This document shows positions 26,039 through 34,180 of a stretch of 62,455 bases of DNA, in pieces. Both the position numbers and the translations under genes were made by a program. The DNA comes from an uncultured Ruminiclostridium sp. Its GTDB lineage: Bacteria > Bacillota > Clostridia > Oscillospirales > Ruminococcaceae. Every line of letters begins with the position of its first letter. Position 1 is the first letter of the stretch. Under the pieces are notes generated by a model, which saw only the letters and a list, made by a program, of their open reading frames with translations, was not told where the DNA came from and did not search any database. The stretch is taken from NCBI GenBank assembly GCA_934490165.1, contig CAKSTB010000017.1:1-62455 (forward strand), in the 5' to 3' direction.

Positions 26039-26067
26039 TTGATAAACATCTCAAATTATGATATAAT
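26039..26067 (+). promoter_or_regulatory. Integrase promoter
   Basis: TTGATA (26039-26044), 17 nt, TATAAT (26062-26067), then GGAGAGG and ATG at 26099. This placement rules out the upstream TTG at 26039 as the integrase start. Confidence 0.7.
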
Positions 26068-26098
26068 AATCAAATTAATTGGAAATGGAGAGGATTTA

Positions 26099-26965
26099 AT
26101 GAATAATAACAAAAATATCACTGTAAAACAGGCGATAGATCGCTATATAGAAAGCAAAACCGCTGTTTTATCCCCATCTACTATCTACGGTTACAAAAAA
26201 GCAAATCAGCGTTATTTGTATATTTTGCACGACGTTAAGATAGCTAAACTTGACCAGGAACTTATTCAGCGAGCAATCAATAAATTATCTTATTGTTATT
26301 CACCTAAAACGGTACGTAATGCGTATGGTTTATTGCACGCCTCTTTGCAAATGTTCGCTCCCGATTTTGTCTATCGTATATCACTACCGCAAAAGATAAA
26401 ATCATCATTTTATGTACCGGATGAAAACGAAATAAAAGTAATATACAAACTAATCAAAAATACAGAGCTTGAGATTCCATTTTTATTAGCCAGTCAATGT
26501 GGATTGCGTCCTTCGGAAATATGTGCATTGACAAAGGATTGCATTACCGCTGACGGATTAGAAATTCGCAAAGCAGTTGTAATAAATGAGCATGGCAGAG
26601 AAGTATATAAGCCACCTAAGTCATACGCCGGATATAGGACAATACCAATATCGCCCTTACTGCGAGATAAACTCATGAATACTCCGGATAAAAAACGGAT
26701 TTGCGTTATATCTTCAAATAAAATAAGCCGTGATTGGAATTCATTTCTTCGTAAACACGGGCTACATATATTTAGATTCTATTCTTTGCGACATTATTAC
26801 GCCAGTCAAGCATTATTGCTTGGAATACCACAGAAATATATTGCGGAATTAATGGGGCATTCATCGACTGACATGATTGAAAAGGTCGATCAGCACACCT
26901 TTCCATCTGCGATGGAAGAATTTAAGGTTCGTATTGCTGATAACATAGAAAAACTTTTGGGGTAA
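26099..26965 (+). CDS. int: Tyrosine-recombinase-family integrase with altered catalytic residues
   Basis: A 288-aa phage-integrase-family recombinase with an N-terminal SAM-like core-binding domain (about residues 8-95) and a C-terminal catalytic domain. The first catalytic Arg is present (R137 in CGLRPSEICAL), as are R231 and H232 (SLRHYYAS) and the His in LMGHSS. Two expected residues are not: the first His of the HDLRH box is Tyr (Y228), and the usual nucleophile in the V-Y-x-H-T segment is Asp (D264, codon GAT at 26888-26890, in EKVDQHTF). No other Tyr lies downstream. A single T-to-G change would convert Tyr to Asp. The protein is otherwise full-length and ends inside the tRNA-derived attachment site. 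It is therefore probably unable to cut DNA, leaving the element dependent on another recombinase. Family is certain; inactivity is inferred. Confidence 0.88.
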   Translation: MNNNKNITVKQAIDRYIESKTAVLSPSTIYGYKKANQRYLYILHDVKIAKLDQELIQRAINKLSYCYSPKTVRNAYGLLHASLQMFAPDFVYRISLPQKIKSSFYVPDENEIKVIYKLIKNTELEIPFLLASQCGLRPSEICALTKDCITADGLEIRKAVVINEHGREVYKPPKSYAGYRTIPISPLLRDKLMNTPDKKRICVISSNKISRDWNSFLRKHGLHIFRFYSLRHYYASQALLLGIPQKYIAELMGHSSTDMIEKVDQHTFPSAMEEFKVRIADNIEKLLG

Positions 26966-26966
26966 T

Positions 26967-26994
26967 AAGGGTTCGAATCCCTCTTGGCGTGCCA
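26967..26994 (+). other. attR: 3' end of a tRNA gene at the ICE/chromosome junction
   Basis: Immediately after the integrase stop lies a tRNA 3' end: T-stem and loop AAGGG-TTCGAAT-CCCTC, a 7-nt acceptor strand, discriminator G and encoded CCA. The T-stem outer pair is mismatched here, as expected if the crossover lies within the T-arm. There is no tRNA 5' half upstream, so the intact gene should lie at the other end of the element, outside the window. The tRNA identity is not assigned. Confidence 0.8.
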
Positions 26995-27024
26995 ACCGCT
27001 TTGATGATCATCGTCAAAGCGGTT
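26994..27024 (+). terminator. Terminator of the disrupted tRNA transcript
   Basis: Arms AACCGCTTTGA and TCAAAGCGGTT (11 bp, perfect) with a 9-nt loop, followed by TTT-CTTTT. It directly follows the tRNA CCA and belongs to the chromosome. Confidence 0.75.
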
Positions 27025-27078
27025 TTTCTTTTGCAAAAAATAATGCGGAACGGTATGAAAACCGCTCCGCGTCTTATT

Positions 27079-27552
27079 TTATTGTACCGTTTTAACAAAT
27101 TCGGATATCCATTGCATTGCCCAGAACACCGTAAGATGTATGGCGGGATCGGACAGCATAAGCACTGCACGTTCCGCTTTGCTTGAATCGTCGTCCTGCA
27201 CTTTGAGTATCTGATAAACAATACCCACGATTCCGATAAACACGGCAGGAAGCATACTTGTGGCGAAGCTCATTGCAACACCGTATATGGCGATCATTGC
27301 GCATATGCCTATAAGCCTTTTGAAAAAGTAACGCGATGTATCGACCTTTGCAGCAAGTGTTATAATTATTGCAATCACACCGCATATTATAGCTCCGAAG
27401 CAGACATATCTCCACAAAGCGTCAAGCCGTGTGAATGCTGAGATCCCGCCCGCATAAAGAAAGTCGGTGACAGTGCGGGCAACGCCCCATATGATAATTA
27501 TTACAGGGAAGATCAAGGATTGAAAAAGTGCCGATTTGTCGTTTGTGAACAT
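27079..27552 (-). CDS. Small membrane protein, unknown function
   Basis: A 157-aa protein with four hydrophobic segments (about residues 10-32, 44-68, 80-112 and a weaker one at 130-150). The sequence shows no recognised motif. It is the first chromosomal gene right of the ICE and lies 45 nt after the start region of rlmH in the same direction, so it may be co-transcribed from the dac-rlmH operon. Confidence 0.65.
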   Translation of the reverse strand: MFTNDKSALFQSLIFPVIIIIWGVARTVTDFLYAGGISAFTRLDALWRYVCFGAIICGVIAIIITLAAKVDTSRYFFKRLIGICAMIAIYGVAMSFATSMLPAVFIGIVGIVYQILKVQDDDSSKAERAVLMLSDPAIHLTVFWAMQWISEFVKTVQ

Positions 27553-27597
27553 GGTGCACCCCCGTTTATGGAAATCGCATTGAAGCTGTTACGGTAT

Positions 27598-28080
27598 TTA
27601 TTTGTGATACCTTTTCCCCGCAATAATACTATACGCCCTGTAGATCTGCTCGAGCAGCATCACCCTTGCAAGCTGATGCGGAAAAGTCATCTTCGACATT
27701 GACAGCTTTATATCAGCCATTGCTTTTATCCTGGGTGCAAGACCGAACGAGCTACCGATTATGAAGTTCACCGCCGACTTTCCCTGTACGGCTGTATCAC
27801 TCAGCTTAGCGGCAAGCTCCTCGCTTGAAAGCTGCTTTCCCTCAATGCACATTGCAACGGTAAGGGCGTTTTTTGCAAGCTTCTTTTCTATCATTTCCGC
27901 TTCTTTGGAAAGCGCGTCCTCTGTCTGCTTGTCGGACGGCTCATTCGGCAGTGCGACAGGCTCAAGCTCATATATTTTAAGCGAACAAGACCCGCCGAGC
28001 CGCTTTTCGTATTCCTTGCAGGCATCTCTCAGATAGCTTTCTTTCAGTCTGCCAAGGCAGATTATATTTACATTTTGCAT
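27598..28080 (-). CDS. rlmH: 23S rRNA (pseudouridine1915-N3)-methyltransferase
   Basis: A 160-aa SPOUT-class enzyme, the usual length of RlmH. It methylates pseudouridine 1915 in helix 69 of 23S rRNA using S-adenosylmethionine. The knot region is visible as NFIIGSSFGLAPRIK, and the conserved C-terminal HQLARVMLLEQIYRAYSIIAG, followed by KRYHK, is diagnostic. Its ATG overlaps the TGA of the carboxypeptidase gene by one base (TGATG), so the two are translationally coupled. Confidence 0.96.
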   Translation of the reverse strand: MQNVNIICLGRLKESYLRDACKEYEKRLGGSCSLKIYELEPVALPNEPSDKQTEDALSKEAEMIEKKLAKNALTVAMCIEGKQLSSEELAAKLSDTAVQGKSAVNFIIGSSFGLAPRIKAMADIKLSMSKMTFPHQLARVMLLEQIYRAYSIIAGKRYHK

Positions 28081-29486
28081 CAGCGTTTCTTAGCGTAGCT
28101 CTCGAAGCGGCGCTTCTCCTTTGATGCCTGTTTTCTGCGTTTTGAGTTCTCTATAGTCCTTGTAACGATAAAGCAGATAAGCAGTATTACAATTCCGGCA
28201 AGTGAAGCCTTGAGCCACGGCTTGTCAAATTCATTTTTGGCTCTGGCTATATAATATTCGATATCGGATCTAGCAACATTGTTGTTTGCAACAAGGTTTA
28301 CCGTTGCTATCGTTTCGCCCTTGAATTTTACGTCCATAACGCCGAGTACATCGCCCTTGTTTACAGGTGCCTGAACCGTATCATATGCGGTAAATACTTT
28401 CTGTACGCCCGCCTCCTTGACCGATTTCGGCATAAGTGCCGTGTAGTCGCTTTCGGGAGTTAAGATAACGTGTGTCGCACTCTCGCCCATCTCGACCTTG
28501 ACCTCGGTTATCTGCTCGTCCTTGTTTACAACAGTAGCCATTTCAAAGTTTGTGAATGCCCACTTGTAGAGGTTGAGCGCGTCAATCATTGAATACCAGT
28601 CGTCATAATACTCGCCGTCCTTGTCCTTTACGGGAGCGCCGAGCGTTACAAGTATATAGTTGTACTGATTTTTTGCGGCAGAAACAAGGCATCTTCCCGC
28701 TTCATCAGTAGTACCTGTCTTTGTGCCGTATGCGTATTCGTATTCGTAAACACTGCCGGGGCGCAGAAGTGAAATAGTGCTGTAAATAGAGTAGCCGTCG
28801 GGGTTTGCGTCATTCTTCGGCATCTCATATTCGTAGGTGCTTGTTATTTCTTTGAACAGCGGGAAGTTGTCATAGGCGTACTTTGTCATCTTGTAGAGAT
28901 CTTCCGCTGTGGTATAGTTGTTGTCGTTATGCAGACCGTGCGCGTTTACAAAGTTTGTGCCGGTACAGCCCAGCTCCTTAGCCTTGTCGTTCATCATGGT
29001 AATGAACTTTGATATGCTTCCGCCGCCTATGTTATACGCCAGTATATTTGCCGCCTCACAGGCAGAGGGGAGCATAAGCGCATATAAGCAGTCCTTGTAT
29101 GTCAGGTTGTCCTGTAAAGGCTCAATAGCCGCATTTGACGGATCGCTGTAGTTCGGGTCTTCATAGAAGTCGTTGAAGCAGTCATACGGCACTTCGACCT
29201 TCTTTTTAAGAGCGCCCTCGGACAGATGCTCAAGCGCGATTATACAGGTCATTATTTTTGTGGTTGACGCGGGATACATTTTCTTGTTTTCGTTCTTCTT
29301 GAATACCACGTCACCTGTATCGGTGTTCACCATATACACAGCCTCGCTGTATATCTTGTCGGTATTGGGGTCAAAGTCGTATACCTCGTCCGCGCTGTTT
29401 TCTTCGGCAAATGCGCTTACGGACAGCGAGCAGAGCAGCATTGCCCCGCATAGTAAGGCAGACGCTAAGCGTAAAATCTTTTTCAT
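28080..29486 (-). CDS. D-alanyl-D-alanine carboxypeptidase (DacA/DacF type)
   Basis: A 468-aa penicillin-binding protein that trims the terminal D-Ala from peptidoglycan stem peptides outside the membrane. It has a signal peptide (1 to about 27, ending SAFAEE), the catalytic SxxK motif in PASTTKIMTC, the second motif as PSACEAAN (SAC in place of the common SxN, which also occurs in family members), and KTG in YGTKTGTTDEAGRC. The C-terminal beta domain follows, then a membrane anchor (about residues 430-450) with a basic tail. GGAAC-type RBS and start are in the region divergent from the histidine kinase gene. Confidence 0.93.
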   Translation of the reverse strand: MKKILRLASALLCGAMLLCSLSVSAFAEENSADEVYDFDPNTDKIYSEAVYMVNTDTGDVVFKKNENKKMYPASTTKIMTCIIALEHLSEGALKKKVEVPYDCFNDFYEDPNYSDPSNAAIEPLQDNLTYKDCLYALMLPSACEAANILAYNIGGGSISKFITMMNDKAKELGCTGTNFVNAHGLHNDNNYTTAEDLYKMTKYAYDNFPLFKEITSTYEYEMPKNDANPDGYSIYSTISLLRPGSVYEYEYAYGTKTGTTDEAGRCLVSAAKNQYNYILVTLGAPVKDKDGEYYDDWYSMIDALNLYKWAFTNFEMATVVNKDEQITEVKVEMGESATHVILTPESDYTALMPKSVKEAGVQKVFTAYDTVQAPVNKGDVLGVMDVKFKGETIATVNLVANNNVARSDIEYYIARAKNEFDKPWLKASLAGIVILLICFIVTRTIENSKRRKQASKEKRRFESYAKKR

Positions 29487-29604
29487 AATTTATTCCGTTC
29501 CTTTTCATCGGAGATTTTTAAATATGTTCCTTATTATTGTATCACATATCGCCGAAAAAGAAAAGACCTTTTTGAGCCTTAGTATTTTATTTTGTGCAGT
29601 TGCC

Positions 29605-29633
29605 TTGCCCGTTTTACGCTTATGTGTTAAAAT
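29605..29633 (+). promoter_or_regulatory. Candidate promoter of the histidine-kinase operon
   Basis: TTGCCC (29605-29610), 17 nt, TAAAAT (29628-29633), about 80 nt before the kinase start. The match is moderate; an overlapping TATAAT lies 1-2 nt further on. Confidence 0.4.
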
Positions 29634-29712
29634 ATAATAAGAATTCTCTTACAATTCGGCAAGAAAATAAAAACCGCCGTAAAAGCGGGTTAAAATATAG
29701 TGGGGTGAGAAT

Positions 29713-31641
29713 ATGCCGAAAAATGCCAAATCGGTATCAGCGTGCATTTTGTTTATTATGATCGTTTCATCGTTTTTTTATCTTCTTACCGCGGGAACAA
29801 TGCCCAAATACGTTGATGTAATGACATCGGACGAGATAGCCGCTGTGGATCTCTCAAAAGAATGTGCCTGTATCGGTATATCATCAGGCGAATACTACCC
29901 CGGGCGGCTGTATACTCCCGCTGATTTTGCAAAGGGTGATATATCGCAGGGCAGTGCCGATGATAAGTATGCTACATTCCGCCTTGTACTGCCGCTTGAA
30001 AAGGATATAACCTATGGCTTGTCGGGCGAAACGGCGACCTATGCACAGCAGATCTATATAAACGGAAAGCTATTAAACGAGGTCGGCACGGTGTCCGACA
30101 ACGCAGACGCGTTTATTCCTGCGGCGGACAGATACACCCTGTACTTCACGCCGCAGACCGATACTACGGAGATATTGATCCGACACGCATGGTTCAACCA
30201 TAGATCCGGAACGATACAGAAGCTGAGCCTTGCCGAAGCGCCGGTGATCACCGCGAACGACAGGGCGCAGATGATCTGTGACGGACTGATAACAGGCACA
30301 CTGCTTGCCATGGCGATATTCTTTTTCGGAATGTTTATGCTCGGCAACAGGAGATACAGTATGCTGTGGTTCTCGCTGTCCTGTTTTTCGGCGGCACTGC
30401 ATTATCTGATATACGAAAGCAAGCAGATAAGAGTGCTTTTGCCGTACCTTGACTGGTATATTGGTCACAAGCTGGAATACATTACAAATATTTCGTATTT
30501 CGTGTTTATCCTGCTGTTTGCGTTTTCTGTACTGGGTATTAGGCCGCATAGGTGGTTTGTGACAGCTTCGGTCTGCACTGTCGGCTCTGTAGTGCTGTTT
30601 TACATAATTGCGCCGTCATATGTTTATTCGTATTTTACCGTACCTCTCGGTGCTGTTTTTATGGCATATTTCATTTTCGCGGCGGCTTACACCTGCGTTA
30701 TAACGATAAAGCAGAAGCTTATCCGCTATGCCGACAGTGTTATTGTATGCCTGACGGTGGGGGTCACCGGTGCGGTTTATATAGTCGAGTCGCTGACATA
30801 TTTCACGCGGGTGCTGTATCTGCGCTCTTATGCTACAATATTATTTGTATTCTGCAACGCGGTAATGCTTACCATAAATCTGTCGAGGACAGAACGCAGT
30901 CTTGACGAGTCGCTAAGAAGAGAGCTTGAAGCCGCGCGCGTCAACGAGGCTCTCGAAAAGCTTGACCGTCTTAAGACCGACTTTATGCATAATATAGCGC
31001 ATGAGATGAAAACACCGCTCACGGTTATGAGCGGCTATGCACAGCTTACCGAAAAGCAGATCGAAAAGAATGTCGTAAATGAAGAAACACTGTCAAATCT
31101 TGAAACGATATCAAACGAGGCACAGCGTCTGTCGGATATGGTGACTAAACTGCTTTCGGTGTCGCATAACGAGGTCACGGCAATGGAGCTTGGCAGATTT
31201 AAAGCCGAGGATATACTTGCCGATGCGGCGGCTGTCTGCCGTCCGATACTGGCAAAGCGCGGCAACAGGCTTATAACCGAAGTGTATGACTGCCCCGACA
31301 TAATAGCAAACCATGAAACGCTGCTTCAGGTGCTTATAAACCTTGCCGTAAATTCGGGCAGACATACCGAAAACGGCACTGTGACTTTCTCGGTCAATGG
31401 CGGTGAAAATGCCGGTGGGTTTGCGGTATTCACCGTTTCGGATACCGGCACGGGAATAAGCGATGAAGCGCTCTCTCACTTGTTTGACAAGGGCTACAGC
31501 ACAGACGGCGGAAACGGTCTTGGACTTTATATCTGCCGTGATATCATAGAATCGATGGGCGGAAACATATCCGCCGCAAATAAGGAAAACGGTGCGGTAT
31601 TCCGCTTCACCGTACCGTGCGGAAAGGAAGAGGAAAGATGA
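29713..31641 (+). CDS. Membrane sensor histidine kinase (7TM-DISM-like)
   Basis: A 642-aa kinase. After an N-terminal membrane segment (about 9-28) there is an extracytoplasmic beta-rich domain (about 30-185), then seven hydrophobic helices (about 190-395), the layout of 7TMR-DISM sensors. The cytoplasmic part has a HisKA dimerisation helix with the phospho-accepting His in NIAHEMKTPLTV, and HATPase_c motifs: the N box LVNLAVNSG-like segment, DTGTGIS (G1) and NGLGLYICRD (G2). The GGGGTG RBS precedes the ATG. The stop codon overlaps the response-regulator ATG (ATGA), so the two form a coupled two-component pair. The ligand is unknown; the nearby carboxypeptidase gene hints at envelope sensing but only by proximity. 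Confidence 0.92.
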   Translation: MPKNAKSVSACILFIMIVSSFFYLLTAGTMPKYVDVMTSDEIAAVDLSKECACIGISSGEYYPGRLYTPADFAKGDISQGSADDKYATFRLVLPLEKDITYGLSGETATYAQQIYINGKLLNEVGTVSDNADAFIPAADRYTLYFTPQTDTTEILIRHAWFNHRSGTIQKLSLAEAPVITANDRAQMICDGLITGTLLAMAIFFFGMFMLGNRRYSMLWFSLSCFSAALHYLIYESKQIRVLLPYLDWYIGHKLEYITNISYFVFILLFAFSVLGIRPHRWFVTASVCTVGSVVLFYIIAPSYVYSYFTVPLGAVFMAYFIFAAAYTCVITIKQKLIRYADSVIVCLTVGVTGAVYIVESLTYFTRVLYLRSYATILFVFCNAVMLTINLSRTERSLDESLRRELEAARVNEALEKLDRLKTDFMHNIAHEMKTPLTVMSGYAQLTEKQIEKNVVNEETLSNLETISNEAQRLSDMVTKLLSVSHNEVTAMELGRFKAEDILADAAAVCRPILAKRGNRLITEVYDCPDIIANHETLLQVLINLAVNSGRHTENGTVTFSVNGGENAGGFAVFTVSDTGTGISDEALSHLFDKGYSTDGGNGLGLYICRDIIESMGGNISAANKENGAVFRFTVPCGKEEER

Positions 31642-32306
31642 GCACAATACTGCTTGTAGAGGATAATCCGCATATAATGAAGATCAACAGCTCATATCTT
31701 ACTATGGAAGATTACAGTGTGCTTGAAGCGGCAGATGCGGCTCAGTGCCGCAGTGCTCTCCTGCATAACGATATTGATCTTGTGATACTTGATATAATGT
31801 TGCCCGACGTTGACGGCATAGAGCTTTGCCGCGAGATAAAGGCGAAATATGATATCCCGATACTGTTCCTGTCGGCGCTCAGCGAGAACGAGGATATTAT
31901 AACCGCGCTGAGGGCGGGCGGCGATGATTATCTGCCGAAGCCGTATGATATCCAGGTGCTTATCGCAAGGGTCGAGGCAAGACTGCGTGCTTCACGCAAG
32001 GACAAACGGTACATCACCTTCGGCAGCCTTAAGCTCGACACGGTATCTATGGCGGCGTATTTTTCGGATAACGACCTGCTTGCGACACAGAAAGAGTTTT
32101 CGCTTCTGCTGATGCTTGCACGCAATATCGGCAGTACTGTGCCGAAATCGGAGCTTTATGAAAACGTATGGGGAGTGCCGTATTCCGACAGTTCAAGCGC
32201 ACTTTTTACGGCGGTTTCACGGCTTAATAAAAAGCTGGACGAAAAAAACGCAGATGTCGCTATTACCTATGAAAGAGGTAAGGGGTACGCGTTGGAAAAG
32301 ATATAG
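31638..32306 (+). CDS. OmpR/PhoB-family response regulator
   Basis: A 222-aa regulator. The receiver domain has the acidic pair (VEDN), the phospho-acceptor Asp52 in LDIMLPDVDG, and the Lys in LPKPYD. The C-terminal winged helix (about 125-222) includes QKEFSLLLMLARN and VWGVPYSDSSSALFTAVSRL, typical of OmpR-type DNA-binding domains. The ATG at 31638 overlaps the kinase stop (ATGA). The RBS GGAAAGAGGAAAG lies in the kinase coding end. Target genes cannot be told from this window. Confidence 0.93.
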   Translation: MSTILLVEDNPHIMKINSSYLTMEDYSVLEAADAAQCRSALLHNDIDLVILDIMLPDVDGIELCREIKAKYDIPILFLSALSENEDIITALRAGGDDYLPKPYDIQVLIARVEARLRASRKDKRYITFGSLKLDTVSMAAYFSDNDLLATQKEFSLLLMLARNIGSTVPKSELYENVWGVPYSDSSSALFTAVSRLNKKLDEKNADVAITYERGKGYALEKI

Positions 32307-32313
32307 TCAAAAT

Positions 32314-32352
32314 AGAGCCGTCTGACAGGTTATGTGCCTGACAGGCGGCTCT
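32314..32352. terminator. Bidirectional hairpin between convergent genes
   Basis: Arms 32314-32329 and 32337-32352 pair over 16 positions with one mismatch and one wobble. It lies between the response-regulator stop and the convergent lipoprotein stop and would end transcripts from both sides. Confidence 0.65.
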
Positions 32353-32371
32353 GATATTTGCATATTTGCGG

Positions 32372-33097
32372 TTAATTGAGTGAAACGCTTATATCGTTGT
32401 AGGTGATGCTGTCATAGAAAGAAAAATAAGTAATGGCGTTTATGTCGCATTTGCCGATACGAAGACCGTCAGCTGTTTTTTCAAGTGTTATTTCAGTGCT
32501 GTCTTTGATGTCGTTGTCTGTACCCCAGTTTTCTTTATTTCCGAAAGAGGTAACATTGACTGTAAGTTTATCGCCGTCCTGCTTTGCGGAGTCAAGAATG
32601 AGCTTATCCATACCAGTTCCTATACCGCCGGCACCCCTTGAATCAACATACAGGTTATCATCTTTGTATTCAAAATGTCTTTCGGAATCGGCAAGAAATT
32701 CACTCTTCATCTCAGGTGTAAGCATTTCGTCAAGTTTGCTTTCAAATTCATCTTTTGTAGTGGGTGCATCTTTTATCACTTTGTAGAATGTAAGCGTCGT
32801 CTTGTTGCCGTTTATCGTCCTGTCTGCTGTTATGCTCTGTGAGGCGTCAACTATATCTTTGTTGATATCGTTTTTTGGGAAGAGCTTGTTGTAAAGGCGG
32901 CTGTATCGGCTTACAAGTTTCAGCGCCTGCCCGGTATCTGCGGGTAAAGTGTCCGGCAGACTGACAGTTGAAGAGCTTTCCTGTAAAGCTGTCGATGAGT
33001 TTGCAGAGGAAACATTATCCGATTTTGTTGCAGAACTGCAACCTGCCGATATAATGAGTACTGCTGAGATTATCGCTGTGATTTTGAGAGATTTCAT
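32372..33097 (-). CDS. Lipoprotein, unknown function
   Basis: A 241-aa protein with a clear lipobox (ISAGC at about residues 16-20) followed by a Ser-rich linker. The rest is a mixed alpha/beta domain that I do not recognise; it contains several conserved-looking Asp/Glu segments (KNDINKDIVDASQSI, TEITLEK). RBS AAAGGAC. It lies 20 nt downstream of the peptidase-like gene and probably forms a two-gene operon with it. Confidence 0.7.
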   Translation of the reverse strand: MKSLKITAIISAVLIISAGCSSATKSDNVSSANSSTALQESSSTVSLPDTLPADTGQALKLVSRYSRLYNKLFPKNDINKDIVDASQSITADRTINGNKTTLTFYKVIKDAPTTKDEFESKLDEMLTPEMKSEFLADSERHFEYKDDNLYVDSRGAGGIGTGMDKLILDSAKQDGDKLTVNVTSFGNKENWGTDNDIKDSTEITLEKTADGLRIGKCDINAITYFSFYDSITYNDISVSLN

Positions 33098-33117
33098 GGC
33101 TTATGTCCTTTCGCTTA

Positions 33118-33972
33118 TTAATATTCATTTGTAAGAATTACATAATCAAGAACCGATCCGTTATTCTTATAAATTTCCATTTGATCTAAATTGCGCTTAG
33201 TGCCATTCCAAGGATCTATAATTTGATATTTTCCGTTTTCTTTGCCTATTATCGTTGCCCAATGTTCCGAAGAATATCCATTGGCACTGTAACCATCAGT
33301 GTGTATTAACACAGGGTTTCCTAAGTATAGTTGTGCATCTATACCGCTAAAAGTCTCAGTACCTTTGCTAACTTTAATTCTATATGCTGTCTTTGTGATT
33401 TTTCCGTCTTTCCAATTCCATTCCCATACATCTTTATTAGTTTTATCCTCAATCATTGAACCATCTTTATATGCTAAAACATCTTCTGGAGTTATTTTTT
33501 TGTTGTACTTAATGCTAAGAGCGGTGGCAAAAGAAAAAGCGCCACATGCGGTTTCGGGAGAGGAAAAGCCGTAACTATTGCCACCGGTTTGACTATAGCA
33601 ATATTCTTTACGATAATTGATTTTTTTGGGGTTATTTTTAATTTTTAATTTGGCGCTGTTATATGCTTCATAATCGAATTTGCTGTTTATAATAGGTGAA
33701 CCGTTACCATAGGTTTTTAAACCTGCGATTTTCGCTGCCAACATTGAAGGTATATTTCTAGCTTGCGTTTTCTGTGCTACAGAGCGAGAGCTCTGTCGGA
33801 GTGAAGTACCGCTTATTAGTAAATGTTCAGATTGTTCGGAAAAAACAAATCTATCATGGTTTTTGTTTGAGCCGAGGCTCGATAAACTGGAATTTGAAGA
33901 AGTTGAATGCTTGTTTGTTTTTCCGGCACTAACAGTGCTGAAAAACATCGTGTTATATAATTTCGATATCAT
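33118..33972 (-). CDS. C39-like cysteine peptidase-fold protein
   Basis: A 284-aa protein. The C-terminal 160 residues have a papain/C39-like pattern: a Cys in SSPETACGAFSFATAL, a His in SSEHWATIIGKENGK, and an Asp in QIIDPWNG. These would form the catalytic triad of a C39_2-type peptidase. The N-terminal 110 residues are Ser-rich and not recognisable; no clear signal peptide is visible, so it may be cytoplasmic, exported by a leaderless route, or a leader-carrying substrate itself. It is followed by a lipoprotein gene. The gene is lower in GC than its neighbours. Peptidase activity is inferred from spacing of the three residues. Confidence 0.65.
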   Translation of the reverse strand: MISKLYNTMFFSTVSAGKTNKHSTSSNSSLSSLGSNKNHDRFVFSEQSEHLLISGTSLRQSSRSVAQKTQARNIPSMLAAKIAGLKTYGNGSPIINSKFDYEAYNSAKLKIKNNPKKINYRKEYCYSQTGGNSYGFSSPETACGAFSFATALSIKYNKKITPEDVLAYKDGSMIEDKTNKDVWEWNWKDGKITKTAYRIKVSKGTETFSGIDAQLYLGNPVLIHTDGYSANGYSSEHWATIIGKENGKYQIIDPWNGTKRNLDQMEIYKNNGSVLDYVILTNEY

Positions 33973-34127
33973 AATAAAAGTCCTTTCTGCTGTTTAGTTA
34001 AAATATGATTATATTATTATGCTTTACCTAGGATTATCAAAAAGTTAACTTTACCATATTATACACTGATTTGAGTATAATGTCAATGGTTTTTTGGTCA
34101 TTTTTTTGTAAATTTACCACATATGCC

Positions 34128-34161
34128 AAAACCGCTCCCGGAGCATTCCGAGAGCGGTTTT
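34128..34161 (-). terminator. leuS terminator
   Basis: AAAACCGCTC(C)CGG and CCG(A)GAGCGGTTTT form a near-perfect stem (13 pairs with one symmetrical C/A mismatch) 20 nt after the leuS stop, ending in a short U run on the minus strand. Confidence 0.65.
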
Positions 34162-34180
34162 ATATATTCTGTTATAACTG

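Larger units (their letters stand above)
1..26994. mobile_element. Right part of an integrative and conjugative element (left end outside window)
   Basis: The genes from the left edge to the integrase form one mobile module: coupling ATPase, relaxase, MobC, ParA/ParB, DUF3847, SpoVG-like proteins, a giant ArdC/methylase/helicase protein and a tyrosine recombinase. All except the integrase lie on the minus strand. The right boundary is supported by a tRNA 3'-end fragment (T-arm plus acceptor strand plus CCA) directly after the integrase stop codon, followed by the hairpin that would have terminated the original tRNA transcript. After it the genes become housekeeping (rlmH, leuS). The mating-pore genes (VirB4, VirB6 types) normally found beside virD4 would lie left of position 1. 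Class and family of the element are inference; no complete transfer system is visible. Confidence 0.85.

Noticed and set aside
30054..31647. Minus-strand frames opposite the histidine kinase
   Set aside because: Antisense shadows of a gene with complete kinase motifs.
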